From the NCBI GenBank assembly GCA_021155905.1, contig JAJNBG010000004.1, positions 62,001-126,000 of the forward strand: a stretch of DNA of 64,000 nucleotides, written 5' to 3'. Source of the stretch: Bacteroidota bacterium (lineage in GTDB: Bacteria; Bacteroidota; Bacteroidia; B-17B0; Aurantibacillaceae). The notes under the pieces were generated by a model, which ran no database searches, was not told the origin of the DNA, and saw only the letters and a list, made by a program, of their open reading frames with translations. Shown piece by piece: positions 20,238-29,493 of this stretch (position 1 is the first letter of the stretch; every line of letters begins with the position of its first letter). The position numbers and the translations under genes are program-made.

Positions 20238-21896
20238 ATGATGAGAGTATTAATTCAATTGGCATTATGTTCTTTTCTCTTTTTTAAACCTGTTAGTTCT
20301 CAGGTTAAATTTATTGTAGACGATTTTGAAGGATTCGCAAATGGATCGTCCGAAATGAAGATGAATGGCGTATTTGCTTTTGGAAGTATTAAAGTTAGTA
20401 TTGAAACTCATAAAGGTACCCAGAAGAAAAGTCCCGATTATTTTGGTGACAGGTTTATTGAAGCTAAGACTGAGTTAAACAAAGATTACGGAGGTTGGGG
20501 GAAAGGTATTTGTTTGAGTATTGATTTGAATCCCGATAAAGATTACCTTAATTTTTATGTCTATCAGCCAAGCCACGATTTTGGAGATAAATTAAAGGTC
20601 CAGTTGCAAGAGGATGATAACGAATCCAGGGAATATGAAAAAGAAAGTGATGATGCGTGGGTTTATGAGCAGACATTAAATTCTTCAGGAGATTGGCAAT
20701 TGGTTTCAATTCCATTAAATAAATTTTCAGATGAAAATTCAGGTGGAGACGGAGACTTTAACTGTAGTTATAAGGAGGGAAAGCTGCTTTGTTTTATAAT
20801 TACTTTTTTAAAGAATTCAAAAAAGGAAAAGGGGAGGATCAACAAAGATCCCCAGGCAATTTTCTTCGATTTTATTTCATTTTCAGAAGGACCTTTAAAC
20901 AGCACTGTTTCTGATTGCCCGGAAAATAATTTCTGTAATCTTGGTTTGTGGTCTGCTGAAGGAAATTCAGCTAGGTTTATTGATATTGCCACTGGTTTTG
21001 AGAATATGTTTAAAAAGGAATCGGATAAAAAACTGGGTGTAATCCACTTTTTTCAGCCTTTTGCTTTTGATGGAGGAGTAACTCAAAATAATTATCCGTC
21101 CATTGAACGAATCGATAAAGTAATTGAAGAAGGTTTTATCCCAATGATTACCCTCGAAAACCATTTCGTGAATCTGCCTTCCAAAGTCATGCGAAATGAT
21201 AAAAAACAGCCGGATCTGTCTGATATTATTAACGGAGAATGTGATCATTTCTTAACTAATTGGGCAAGGCAAATAAAGCAGGTGAATGGAATTGTATTGC
21301 TAAGGATTTTTCATGAGTTTAACGGAGACTGGTATCCATGGTGTATTTCCAGGAATAACAATAATCCCGAATTACTGATTAAAGCATTCAGGCATATTTA
21401 TGATGTGTTCAGAGTGCAACAGGTTACAAATGTCAGGTTCATCTGGTGTCCTAACTCAATGTCTGTTCCGCAGGAAAAGTGGAATTATATTATGGATGCG
21501 TATCCCGGCGACGAATATGTCGACTTTGTCGGTCTGGATGTTTACAACGGTGCCGGTGAATCTAAAATCTGGACTTCCTTCAGGAAAGTTGGTATTGAAA
21601 ACTACTTCATTTTAACAAAAGAATTACCTGATAAGCCTATATTTATTTGTGAAACGGCTTCCAGGGAACGTCGAAGCAATGAATCGGAGTCTCAAACAAA
21701 AGCCGAATGGATCGTACAAATGAGCGAAGCAGTTAAATCTGATATGTCGAATGTAAAATTACTTTCCTGGTTTAATGAAAGGGACTATTTTAGAATAAAT
21801 TCATCGGAAAATTCAAAGAATGCTTTCCTTAATAGCGTATTGAAAAATGATTATTTCAAATCCGGAACTGATGATTTAATGCCCTTGATCAGATGA
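20238..21896 (+). CDS. Secreted GH26-like glycosidase with N-terminal CBM11-like domain
   Basis: 552 residues with a signal peptide (cleavage near VSSQ, residue 22). Residues about 25-215 form a jelly-roll opening with VDDFEGFANG and including YGGWGKG, similar to CBM11/carbohydrate-binding modules. Residues about 235-545 fit a GH26 TIM barrel: the acid/base Glu360 in FHEFNGDWYPW and the nucleophile Glu472 in IFICETAS. GH26 enzymes mostly cut beta-1,4-mannan or mixed-linkage beta-glucan. In an exopolysaccharide operon it may trim the polymer made there. The binding domain has a stand-alone paralogue at 36117. The stop codon is 2 nt from the convergent DUF2490 gene. Confidence 0.88.
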   Translation: MMRVLIQLALCSFLFFKPVSSQVKFIVDDFEGFANGSSEMKMNGVFAFGSIKVSIETHKGTQKKSPDYFGDRFIEAKTELNKDYGGWGKGICLSIDLNPDKDYLNFYVYQPSHDFGDKLKVQLQEDDNESREYEKESDDAWVYEQTLNSSGDWQLVSIPLNKFSDENSGGDGDFNCSYKEGKLLCFIITFLKNSKKEKGRINKDPQAIFFDFISFSEGPLNSTVSDCPENNFCNLGLWSAEGNSARFIDIATGFENMFKKESDKKLGVIHFFQPFAFDGGVTQNNYPSIERIDKVIEEGFIPMITLENHFVNLPSKVMRNDKKQPDLSDIINGECDHFLTNWARQIKQVNGIVLLRIFHEFNGDWYPWCISRNNNNPELLIKAFRHIYDVFRVQQVTNVRFIWCPNSMSVPQEKWNYIMDAYPGDEYVDFVGLDVYNGAGESKIWTSFRKVGIENYFILTKELPDKPIFICETASRERRSNESESQTKAEWIVQMSEAVKSDMSNVKLLSWFNERDYFRINSSENSKNAFLNSVLKNDYFKSGTDDLMPLIR

Positions 21897-21898
21897 CA

Positions 21899-22618
21899 CT
21901 AAAATTCAATCGCATATCCAATTCCAAAAACAAAATAACGATCTAATGGGTTGATTGTATAGGATATGTCCTGGTCATACCAGTCACCCTGTTGCAATTG
22001 TAAATGGTACATCAGGTATGCTTCTATTTTCTGATGTTTACTAACATTTATGTCAGTTCCTAAAAATGTCCTTGCACGGCTTATTCCTGTTAATTGAGGG
22101 TTATTTAGCGGAATATTTATGTCTTCCCTAACGTAAAAAGAAACCCTTTTTGATTGCTCATATTTAATTGTAATTCTGTTCCTGTCGTAAAGATATGCTA
22201 TATAACCATCGTAACTTGTAAAAGGATTTTTATATCGACACATAAACAGGTTACGGTAACTGAATTCAAATCTTCTAATGTCCTTTTTCAGTTCAATTGC
22301 TCCGTAATAAGAATGCCTTGTTCTAAAAATGTCATCTTTATTTCTTTTTTCAATGAAAGAATATCCTGCCAGTAGTTTAATGTTTTTATGAACTTTGTAG
22401 GAGATTCTCAAATTAGAAGAAGCGCGTCCTAATTCTGAAGCATCGTTTTTTAACCTGGCTTGAAGTTTAAGTGTGATGTCCAGTTTCTTCGTGATTTCTT
22501 TTGTCAGCTTAAAATGCGCCCACAACTGAGAATCATCGGAATATGTTTGAGATGTTCCCGTCAGACAATTGAAGAAAATAATAACACTGAGTATAAATGT
22601 TGCAATTGTTTTATTCAT
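21899..22618 (-). CDS. DUF2490-type outer-membrane protein
   Basis: 239 residues: signal peptide (about 1-23, FFNCLTGTSQ) and a beta-barrel-like body with alternating residues, ending GIGYAIEF with a terminal Phe as in BAM substrates. The opening SQLWAHFKLTKEITKKLDI pattern is typical of DUF2490, found next to VTC/DUF4956 genes in Bacteroidota. Function unknown. Its start overlaps the DUF4956 stop by 8 nt, so translation is probably coupled. Last gene of a five- or six-gene minus-strand operon. Confidence 0.85.
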   Translation of the reverse strand: MNKTIATFILSVIIFFNCLTGTSQTYSDDSQLWAHFKLTKEITKKLDITLKLQARLKNDASELGRASSNLRISYKVHKNIKLLAGYSFIEKRNKDDIFRTRHSYYGAIELKKDIRRFEFSYRNLFMCRYKNPFTSYDGYIAYLYDRNRITIKYEQSKRVSFYVREDINIPLNNPQLTGISRARTFLGTDINVSKHQKIEAYLMYHLQLQQGDWYDQDISYTINPLDRYFVFGIGYAIEF

Positions 22619-23252
22619 AGAAGTATATTTTTAGTTGAGCAGAATCTTTCAGGAAGTTAATTTTTTGAACAGAAACTCTATGCACATTTATACCTGTTCT
22701 CAATCTTATGTCTGCTAATAATTCATCTTGTCGGTTTGACTGTATCAATTCAATGTTTTCATAAACGATTGTGTTTGTTTGCTCTTTTCTTGAAAACATT
22801 TTACTTTCTAACAAATAAGTTATTGTCAGAATTGTGACATTAACTATACCCAGGAATAAATACTCTTCAAAATCAGTGGCGCCTTTTATTTTAGTAACGG
22901 CCGAAACTAACCCGACTGCGATACATAAAAAAAGGTAAGTCATATCTTTGATTGAAATATTATCGGTTCTGTAACGAAGCATACTGAACACAGCAAATAA
23001 ACCGAACGCGGCCCCCATCGATAAATCTACCTTGTTTAGGAGAAAAGAGACGAGAAAAATGATAAGGTTAAATATAGCAAACATAAAAAAGAACTCTTTA
23101 TTTCTATAAATTGGAAAGTAGATAAATCTTACCAGGACAAAAACGGTAGCCAGATCAATTAGTATTCTGATTATCATTTTGTAAGAGATTTTTGTAAATG
23201 CATCTACATTTTCAACTGCGATGTTATCGTTAAGCATTTGCAATAGTGTCAT
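22611..23252 (-). CDS. DUF4956 membrane protein
   Basis: 213 residues with four predicted transmembrane helices in the first half (about 26-45, 52-72, 75-92 and 107-125), then a soluble domain of about 75 residues (SVQKINFLKDSAQLKIYFYE end). The conserved MGAAFGLFAVFSMLRYRT segment is diagnostic of DUF4956, a family regularly encoded beside VTC-domain polyphosphate polymerases. It may supply the membrane channel or anchor for the polymer made by its neighbour; this is inference. The gene overlaps the VTC gene by 23 nt. Confidence 0.93.
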   Translation of the reverse strand: MTLLQMLNDNIAVENVDAFTKISYKMIIRILIDLATVFVLVRFIYFPIYRNKEFFFMFAIFNLIIFLVSFLLNKVDLSMGAAFGLFAVFSMLRYRTDNISIKDMTYLFLCIAVGLVSAVTKIKGATDFEEYLFLGIVNVTILTITYLLESKMFSRKEQTNTIVYENIELIQSNRQDELLADIRLRTGINVHRVSVQKINFLKDSAQLKIYFYE

Positions 23253-23997
23253 GGCCGAGTATATGTTTTAAGGTTATTAATTTTTGTTTGAAATTATTTT
23301 TTTTGATTCCCTCACAGGTTAAAGCTATTCCCATACAGTACTTACTGATGGAGCCTTCCCTTATGTGATATTTTTTCATCATTTTTAAAAAAGCTGTTGG
23401 CTTTCTCTTCTCTTGTTTTACTTCAGCGATAACTAGTCCGTCCAGTTTTTTAATTACTGAGTCCTTAACAAATTCAAGGTTTATATCAATTGTAAGCCTT
23501 TCGAGTTCTGTTTTATGCACCAATGTATAGCGGCAATAGTTGACCCATATTGCAGGTATTAATGTGTTGGGGTCAAAGGGCTGGGTTTTGTTTAAGAAAG
23601 CTCGGCTGTCTCCTTCCCAACTGGTTGGAGGCAATTGTTCTTTTATTCTTTTCTTTATAGTTCTCCCCTTGTTGTTTTTAAATTTTACCTCTACATAGCC
23701 TGTTTCTGATTCAACATAGGTTCTATGCCTGATTTTATATCGGTTAAGTTTCCCTTTTTGATGCTGGGCATACAGGTGCAACTTTTCCGTATCATAGTAG
23801 AGAGTTTTATATTGGTTTAATCTTTTTCCATTTACCTCCAATACTCTGTATTGATCTTTTACTTCATTCATTACAGCTTCAAATTGTTTCATAGTGAATA
23901 GAAACTTGGTGTCCGTCCTATTCATTAACTTAACACTATCCATTTCGTTTAGGTCAATGGGTTCAAACTGGTCTAGTATTTGGTATGAAGTATTCAA
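23230..23997 (-). CDS. VTC-domain polyphosphate polymerase-like protein
   Basis: 255 residues of a single VTC (CYTH-like triphosphate tunnel) domain. Visible basic and acidic tunnel residues: NRTDTKF near residue 25, YKIRHRTY, EVKFKNNKGRTIKKR, a late Glu in IAEVKQEK and SKYCMGIAL near the end. In yeast Vtc4 this fold makes polyphosphate from ATP. The start is a TTG overlapping the previous stop (TTGA), chosen because the FEPIDLNEMDSVKLMNRTD segment is conserved in the family and would be lost from the next ATG. The VTC-DUF4956-CotH gene group recurs in many bacteria, so the product could be polyphosphate or another phosphate-linked polymer. Confidence 0.92.
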   Translation of the reverse strand: MNTSYQILDQFEPIDLNEMDSVKLMNRTDTKFLFTMKQFEAVMNEVKDQYRVLEVNGKRLNQYKTLYYDTEKLHLYAQHQKGKLNRYKIRHRTYVESETGYVEVKFKNNKGRTIKKRIKEQLPPTSWEGDSRAFLNKTQPFDPNTLIPAIWVNYCRYTLVHKTELERLTIDINLEFVKDSVIKKLDGLVIAEVKQEKRKPTAFLKMMKKYHIREGSISKYCMGIALTCEGIKKNNFKQKLITLKHILGHDTIANA

Positions 23998-24473
23998 TTG
24001 AATAAGTAATTATAAGTTCGTGTTGATATAGTTCTACCGGTTGCATCCAGCGTCTTTTTCTCAGTCTTTAATCCTTTTGAATTATAGGTGTAATAATGAG
24101 TTCTGACTTTTTTACCCAAATGATCGTAAACTTCCTCCTCGGTTTTTTCTCCTAATGAATTAAATTTGCAAACTCGTTTTTCAGTTAACTTTGTTTTTGC
24201 ATCATACTCTTCTTCTTCTTCAACTTCACCGTCTTTGTTATATTTATACTTTCGTGAAATTTTCAAATTGCCATCCTTATCGTAGTCAAGTTCTTCTATG
24301 GTTTCGCCATTTTTATCAAATACCGTTTTTTTGTTATTTAGCGTTTTACCATTTTCTGAATCGATTATAGTGATGGTTTTTATGTTGTTTTTCTTGATTT
24401 CTTTTTTACTCTGTGCTGAGACCATAGATATGGAAAACAGACATAGTAATAATATTATATAACATAATTTCAT
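23994..24473 (-). CDS. Secreted protein with MORN/RHS-like short repeats
   Basis: 159 residues with a signal peptide (about 1-20, SISMVSAQ). The body is made of about six short beta-hairpin-like repeats of the type YDKDGNLKISRKYKYNKDGE, rich in Lys, Glu and Asp, similar to the toxin_wall/MORN_2-like antiparallel repeats often found in Bacteroidota surface proteins. No enzymatic motif. It is translated as the second gene of the CotH-VTC operon, overlapping the VTC start by 4 nt. Function unknown; a periplasmic or cell-surface structural role is possible. Confidence 0.75.
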   Translation of the reverse strand: MKLCYIILLLCLFSISMVSAQSKKEIKKNNIKTITIIDSENGKTLNNKKTVFDKNGETIEELDYDKDGNLKISRKYKYNKDGEVEEEEEYDAKTKLTEKRVCKFNSLGEKTEEEVYDHLGKKVRTHYYTYNSKGLKTEKKTLDATGRTISTRTYNYLFN

Positions 24474-24495
24474 AACAATTTATTTTTTGGTTTAT

Positions 24496-26541
24496 TTACT
24501 GAACAATTATTTTCCCGGTTGTAACCGTGTTATTTATTTCCAATTGGTATAGATAAATTCCTGATTGCATTTGGTTTCTTTCCAATACTATTTTTGAATC
24601 CCCCGGTGGAACGTTCGTATTCAGGAATCGGGTGACTTCTTTTCCGACAAGATCTGTTATACAAAGAGAGATGTCGGATTCTTTTTCCAATTTCATAGAG
24701 AAAGTAGTTTGAGATTCCATTGGATTCGGATAGACGAGCAATTTATTATTTACGAAATGCTCTTGTAATCCAACTACACAGTTGCCGGGTAGGTTTGCAT
24801 CTATCCAGGCTGCCCGGCTGGCAATCCAGCTTTTTAGATCTGCAATTTCAGTAGCATAACTGGCGCCGGCCTGGTTTTGCGGGTTTGGATTAATGTAGGC
24901 ACCTATGATGGGCCATTGTCTGAAATTTCTTTGTTGTGCTTCACTTAAAGCTGCTGCTGATACATCAATGTAGTTATTTAAATAACTTGTGCTTAAGATA
25001 TTTTGTCTGAGTGAACTCCATCTACATTTTACTTTATCCGCAAAATTTGCATCATCCATTAAACGTGACCACCACTTCGGCACCGGATAAGAATTGTCCT
25101 GCAACTGGTACGCCCATCCTGAAGAAATGAATGAGTTATTATAGTTGCAGTTATGCCATGCAATATCATAATCCCACACCGGACCTACTGAAAGTTTCCC
25201 CCCTTCAATAATACTCTTTTTGTACATATAGGTACTAAGCCTGTAACCGTCGATGTTTTTACTGAGTTCATTAATTATAAAAAGGTCTACAAAAGAATCT
25301 ATATCAATGTACTTGGGATAACCGTTTACCGGATCTGCATAGGTGGCAGAGCTCATCATTGTTTCGAAGTCATTCATGTATGTTTGAATATACGTCTTCT
25401 GAGAAGCTGTGATGTCAGAATCATTAGGGTAAACATATTGATAGTAAAATTTCGAATTAGCCGGACAATTCCCTGCGAGATGAGAGTACCATCCTGGTTC
25501 GATAGGCCGGTCAATTTTAAAAATGTATCCTCCACTCACATACGGCTGGGTATTTTCTGTTTTATCAAGTTTTTCAATATTGATGCGGTTTATATTACGC
25601 TTTGGTTTTTCCGCTAATGCATAGATCCCCTGGTATTCATTGTTCAAAAATACTTCGACATTCTTATAACGGGATGAGTAATGTCCCATTAGCCTGTATA
25701 GATCAAATGTCAATGGATTTCTAATTAGTGTTTTATCAATATAGGAAGCAATTAGCACCCAGTCACTTTCAGCCGGCATGCCAACGAGCGGCGCATCCAG
25801 TTCTTTCCCGGTGGCATCGTGTGTTTCTATTGAAAATGATTTTTTTTCAAAGTTTTTACTGGTATTTCCGCGAATGTTAATTTGCGCTTTATTGTTGTAG
25901 TTGTTACGTGTGTCTGTTAAATTATTGCGACCTGAACCATTATACACGATTCCAATATCTGCTGGTGAATTATTGTCGGTTATAGGCTGAGTGGTATTAA
26001 TAAATACAAGGGGAAGGTTTGAGGAGTTTAAAATAACCGGATGAGCTGGCGTGTTTCCAAACTTTATATTCCATGATACTAATGTCCCTGCATTTGTAGA
26101 CGGGAAGCCATCGTGCACAATCAGGTTCCAAACTCCGTTTCCTGTTTGTCCTGTATTAAATCTTCCTAAGTAGCCAACAGGTTTGTAATTTCCTGTGTAT
26201 GGAGACGTCCCAAGGGTTATCGAATTTCCAGTTTGGTTTTCAAAACACGTGTTTGAAAAATTCGCTCCTGCCGAACTGTTTCCCAATGTTAATTCAACTA
26301 TAATCCCGGCCGGTGACTTAAGATAAATATAGAGTTCGGAAACATCGGCATGTGTGATTGTAAAACATATTTGTTCTATTCCAAAAACACTATCAATTGA
26401 TGTTGGATTTAATCCTGTCACATTTATTGGAAAATAGGAGTCCTGGCCATTATTCAGTATTGAACCACCTGTGCCGGTGAATACTTGTGCATTGGTCAAA
26501 AGGGTAATAAGGAGACATGAAACAGTAATTATTTTTTTCAT
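24496..26541 (-). CDS. CotH-family protein with P-domain and T9SS sorting signal
   Basis: 681 residues. Signal peptide (about 1-18), a proprotein-convertase P-like domain (about 30-155; ICFTITHADVSELYIYLKSP and WNLIVHDG), a CotH kinase-like domain (about 180-590; INIRGNTSKNFEKKSF and the VWDYDIAWHN catalytic region), and a C-terminal type A T9SS sorting domain (YPNPMESQTTF and a closing GKIIVQ). CotH in Bacillus is a spore-coat protein kinase, so this one may phosphorylate secreted proteins after export to the surface. First gene after the DksA-like gene (84 nt gap) and at the head of the VTC/DUF4956/DUF2490 set. Confidence 0.93.
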   Translation of the reverse strand: MKKIITVSCLLITLLTNAQVFTGTGGSILNNGQDSYFPINVTGLNPTSIDSVFGIEQICFTITHADVSELYIYLKSPAGIIVELTLGNSSAGANFSNTCFENQTGNSITLGTSPYTGNYKPVGYLGRFNTGQTGNGVWNLIVHDGFPSTNAGTLVSWNIKFGNTPAHPVILNSSNLPLVFINTTQPITDNNSPADIGIVYNGSGRNNLTDTRNNYNNKAQINIRGNTSKNFEKKSFSIETHDATGKELDAPLVGMPAESDWVLIASYIDKTLIRNPLTFDLYRLMGHYSSRYKNVEVFLNNEYQGIYALAEKPKRNINRINIEKLDKTENTQPYVSGGYIFKIDRPIEPGWYSHLAGNCPANSKFYYQYVYPNDSDITASQKTYIQTYMNDFETMMSSATYADPVNGYPKYIDIDSFVDLFIINELSKNIDGYRLSTYMYKKSIIEGGKLSVGPVWDYDIAWHNCNYNNSFISSGWAYQLQDNSYPVPKWWSRLMDDANFADKVKCRWSSLRQNILSTSYLNNYIDVSAAALSEAQQRNFRQWPIIGAYINPNPQNQAGASYATEIADLKSWIASRAAWIDANLPGNCVVGLQEHFVNNKLLVYPNPMESQTTFSMKLEKESDISLCITDLVGKEVTRFLNTNVPPGDSKIVLERNQMQSGIYLYQLEINNTVTTGKIIVQ

Positions 26542-26625
26542 ATTTTAGTTATTTGTTTTACAAAGCGGATATTTGCTGTATAAAATTCTTCAATGTCCCT
26601 TTTCTGATTCATGTGAGATAAATGA

Positions 26626-27078
26626 TTACCGGTTTGCACTCCCTAGTTTTGCATTGATACTTAAGGTTGAATGAGGAACAGCTCTTAATCTTTCTTTTGC
26701 AATTAATTCTCCTGTTAAACTGCATATCCCGTACGTTTTGTTTTCTATACGAATCAGTGCATTATTTAAATGCTCAATATATTTTTGTAGCCTTAATGCC
26801 TGGCTTGATACTTCTTCTTTGTAAATAGCATCATTCACATCCTCAGCAACATTGTATGTCGGGCATGTATCGTCAGTACCATTGTTAGTTTTATGAGAAA
26901 GAATTTCCCTTAGTTGTTCATACTCTTTTTGTGATTCGTTTAATTTCGTTAGAATTAAATCTTTGAATTCTTTTAAATCGCTATCAGAATAACGAATAGG
27001 GTTTGTTTCATTTGAAGAACTTGGACTGATGTTTAAGTTCGTGGCCGGTACCTTTAGAAATTGTGGTTGATTTTTCAT
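26626..27078 (-). CDS. DksA/TraR-like protein with degenerate zinc finger
   Basis: 150 residues. A disordered N-terminus (about 1-30) leads to a coiled coil (about 32-75, DLKEFKDLILTKLNESQKEYEQ) and a C-terminal TraR/DksA-type finger, YGICSLTGELIAKERLRAVP. Only the first Cys of the usual four-Cys zinc site remains, as is usual in Bacteroidota members. DksA proteins insert a coiled coil into the RNA polymerase secondary channel and, with ppGpp, redirect transcription under stress. It has a composite promoter and lies 84 nt before the CotH gene with no clear terminator between, so it may lead that operon. Confidence 0.9.
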   Translation of the reverse strand: MKNQPQFLKVPATNLNISPSSSNETNPIRYSDSDLKEFKDLILTKLNESQKEYEQLREILSHKTNNGTDDTCPTYNVAEDVNDAIYKEEVSSQALRLQKYIEHLNNALIRIENKTYGICSLTGELIAKERLRAVPHSTLSINAKLGSANR

Positions 27079-27147
27079 ATTTACAGATTAACTTATTTTT
27101 AGTTCAATTTGGGGTTTAGAGTAAGTTAAAATCACGTTCTCTATCGG

Positions 27148-27211
27148 TAAATATACTTTTACAACAGTCCATGAAAATTAATATTTCGGTAAAATTCTAT
27201 TTTGCCTAGCC
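27148..27211 (-). promoter_or_regulatory. Composite promoter of the DksA-like gene / CotH-VTC operon
   Basis: On the minus strand: GGCTA, 17 nt, CCGAA, 29 nt, TATATTTA. It is the only full site with 29 rather than 28 nt before the -7 element. The -7 element ends 69 nt before the start codon. Confidence 0.75.
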
Positions 27212-27337
27212 AGAAGGTGAAAAATTACAATTTGCAAAATTCTGTTAATTTATTATTGAGATGTATAAAACGTAGGTTATGATTTTGTTTCACTTTTAAC
27301 CCGCATTTTATTATGATTATCTCGATTATTAGTTGAA

Positions 27338-27510
27338 AGCGGCAAAAAAATAGGCAGGAGCGGCAAGAAAGTCGCCAATATCTGTTAAGTTTTCGATTAT
27401 CATATAACCTTATACTGTTTACTCTAGTATACAAGTCTAGTAACGACGAAAGGGCAAAAAAAATAGCCAGGAGGAGTTGAAAGATCGCCAGTATCGTTCA
27501 GAGTTAAACT
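27338..27510 (+). repeat. Two imperfect direct repeats of about 55 bp upstream of the 27.5 kb glycosidase gene
   Basis: The segments starting at about 27335 and 27447 share GAAAG..GGCAAAAAAA, a TAG[GC]CAGGAG stretch, GAAAG.[TC]CGCCA.TATC and a downstream GTTAA/GAGTT, with a period of about 110 bp. They lie in the 456-bp gap 27079-27534, which otherwise holds only the DksA promoter at its left end. Possibly an RNA leader or tandem protein-binding sites; I cannot name a known riboswitch. Confidence 0.55.
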
Positions 27511-27534
27511 ATAAACGTTAAAACCAAAAACCAA

Positions 27535-29220
27535 ATGAAACAAATAAAAAAATCCCTACAATTTTGTCTAATAGTGGTTAGTATTATCTTTTTTAATCCT
27601 ATTAAAGCACAAACAATTTCTAATCACTTTTTCGGGCAAAATGCCTGGATGCCGGATACCATTGGTACCTCAGTTTATTATGGTAAATTACATAAGAACT
27701 GGAGTAACATCAAAAACAGTAAAACAGCAATTGTTCGTTTTGGTGGTATTGGAGCAGATAGGAGTATGCCAACCAATTATCAGTACATTAAAATGATTGA
27801 TTCAATCCGTGCAAAAGGTATGGAGCCAATTATCCAGGTACCATTTGATAAATATAAGTACAGTGCTCAACAAGCAGCTACTATCGTTAATTACATTAAT
27901 AAAGTTAAAGGTAGAAACATTAAGTACTGGAGTATTGGTAATGAACCGGATTTAGGTTATGCCTATACAAATGCAAATCAGGTTGCAAACTACTTGAAAT
28001 CATTTGCTACAGCTATGAAAAATGTTGACCCTACAATTCTTATTATGGGACCTGAAACTGCCTGGTTCAATTTTAATATCATTAATGGTTTAACTACACC
28101 TAATGGTCCGGATGATATTACCGGTAAAGATGCAAATGGACGATATTATTTAGATATTATTTCGTTTCACGCTTACCCGTTTGATGGTAGCCAGACCAGA
28201 GCTCAAATGCTTACTAAATTAACTTCTGCTGGAGGATTACAGGATAACTTAGTATATCTGAATAATCGTATTGCTGCTTGTAATACAGCACATAACAGAA
28301 CGGGTTCTGCTGCATTAAAAACAGCAATTACAGAAGCTAATATCGGATGGCAGAATAATTCAGGCGATAACTTGTATGGTAATGGAGCGAATAGTTTTAT
28401 TGGTGGTCAGTTTTGGGCAGAGATGATAGGTATATCCTTAAAAAACAAAGTTGATTTTATCAATTTCTGGAGTGTAATTGAAGGTAATTCAAACGCTTTA
28501 AACATTGGATTCTTAGATCAGGGAACAGGTACAAAGAAGCCAATCTATTATCACTTTAAAATGTTAGCTGAAAACTTAAAAGGAACCTACATTAACGGTA
28601 CTACAAACCAGACTAATGTAAAATCATATGGTAGTCAGAATTCACAGCAGATAGCAGTAGTTATCTTAAACGAAGAATTAACAAATAACCTGAACTATAC
28701 AGTTAAATTAAATACGACAGCTATTGCAGGTAATAATGCTTTAAAAATCAATATAAACGCTAATCTTGCAACTGAGTATTCAGGAACTATACAGGCTCAA
28801 TCAACTACGTTGTTAATCTTCAATGCGCAGGGTCAATTGGTAAAGAAATATGAGTATTCTCTTAATAACCACGCAGCTGCTAATCTTGAGCCTACAGTAA
28901 CTCAATATATTGCAACAGGTGTTGCAGAGCAGCTTAATGGTGAAGGTACCGGACCGGAATTTGAAATCAAAAATGTATTCCCGAATCCAACCAACGCAAA
29001 AGTGAACATTCAGTTAAACAAGCCTAACCGTGAAGAAAGAGAATTTGGTATTGAAGTGTTTGATATGCAGGGTAGGTTAGTGCTACAGAAAAAGGCTTAC
29101 TTTTTCAAAGGTACAGAAGAATTAGATCTTTCTCAATACAATTTAGCTTCCGCAATGTATGTTGTGAGAGTGAAGTACCAGAAAATACTGAAAACAGCAA
29201 AAGTAATGTATATCAAATAG
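27535..29220 (+). CDS. Secreted clan GH-A glycoside hydrolase with T9SS sorting domain
   Basis: 561 residues with a signal peptide (cleavage near IKAQ, residue 26). A TIM barrel covers about 27-350, with acid/base Glu137 in SIGNEPDLG and likely nucleophile Glu267 in AITEANIGW, the two-Glu layout of clan GH-A (GH5/39/44/51-like). A beta-sandwich domain follows (about 350-445), then a type A T9SS sorting domain (VFPNPTNAKVNIQL, ending KVMYIK). It should be delivered to the cell surface and cut beta-linked glycans. Its codons are notably uniform (AAT, TTA, GGT, AAA), which may reflect high expression. A strong terminator follows; there is no composite promoter. Confidence 0.87.
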   Translation: MKQIKKSLQFCLIVVSIIFFNPIKAQTISNHFFGQNAWMPDTIGTSVYYGKLHKNWSNIKNSKTAIVRFGGIGADRSMPTNYQYIKMIDSIRAKGMEPIIQVPFDKYKYSAQQAATIVNYINKVKGRNIKYWSIGNEPDLGYAYTNANQVANYLKSFATAMKNVDPTILIMGPETAWFNFNIINGLTTPNGPDDITGKDANGRYYLDIISFHAYPFDGSQTRAQMLTKLTSAGGLQDNLVYLNNRIAACNTAHNRTGSAALKTAITEANIGWQNNSGDNLYGNGANSFIGGQFWAEMIGISLKNKVDFINFWSVIEGNSNALNIGFLDQGTGTKKPIYYHFKMLAENLKGTYINGTTNQTNVKSYGSQNSQQIAVVILNEELTNNLNYTVKLNTTAIAGNNALKININANLATEYSGTIQAQSTTLLIFNAQGQLVKKYEYSLNNHAAANLEPTVTQYIATGVAEQLNGEGTGPEFEIKNVFPNPTNAKVNIQLNKPNREEREFGIEVFDMQGRLVLQKKAYFFKGTEELDLSQYNLASAMYVVRVKYQKILKTAKVMYIK

Positions 29221-29246
29221 TAGGGATATTTGATGTTCATTTGGTG

Positions 29247-29277
29247 AGCCCCGACTGTCAAGTCGGGGCTTTTTTTA
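29247..29277 (+). terminator. Rho-independent terminator
   Basis: Stem AGCCCCGAC / GTCGGGGCT with loop TGTCAA followed by seven T, after the T9SS glycosidase gene. Confidence 0.93.
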
Positions 29278-29333
29278 TATGTATTTCTATAAACAGTGTT
29301 TTTAATACCTCCAACCTATAATTTTCAACTTTT

Positions 29334-29396
29334 AGCTATTCTAAGAGCTCCATCAACGAATACTATCATAAACAGCCCTTATCTAAAATAAATTTG
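29334..29396 (+). promoter_or_regulatory. Composite promoter of the GT4-GH57 operon
   Basis: AGCTA, 17 nt, ACGAA, 28 nt, TAAATTTG. A close match, 97 nt from the start codon (the longest leader of the set). Confidence 0.8.
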
Positions 29397-29493
29397 CATA
29401 TAAATAAGAATTGCATAATTCCCGTAATTTTTTGAGTTAAACTTTTTCCTTTTTACAGCAAAGAGCCAAAATAATATATGAATTTAAACTAGT

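Noticed and set aside
27424-27486. Composite promoter for the secreted glycosidase (ACGAA at 27446-27450)
   Set aside because: Neither the first box nor the -7 element fits at the required spacing.
27338-27510. c-di-GMP or other known riboswitch
   Set aside because: The two repeats share words but I could not fit a consistent conserved secondary structure or a known aptamer signature.
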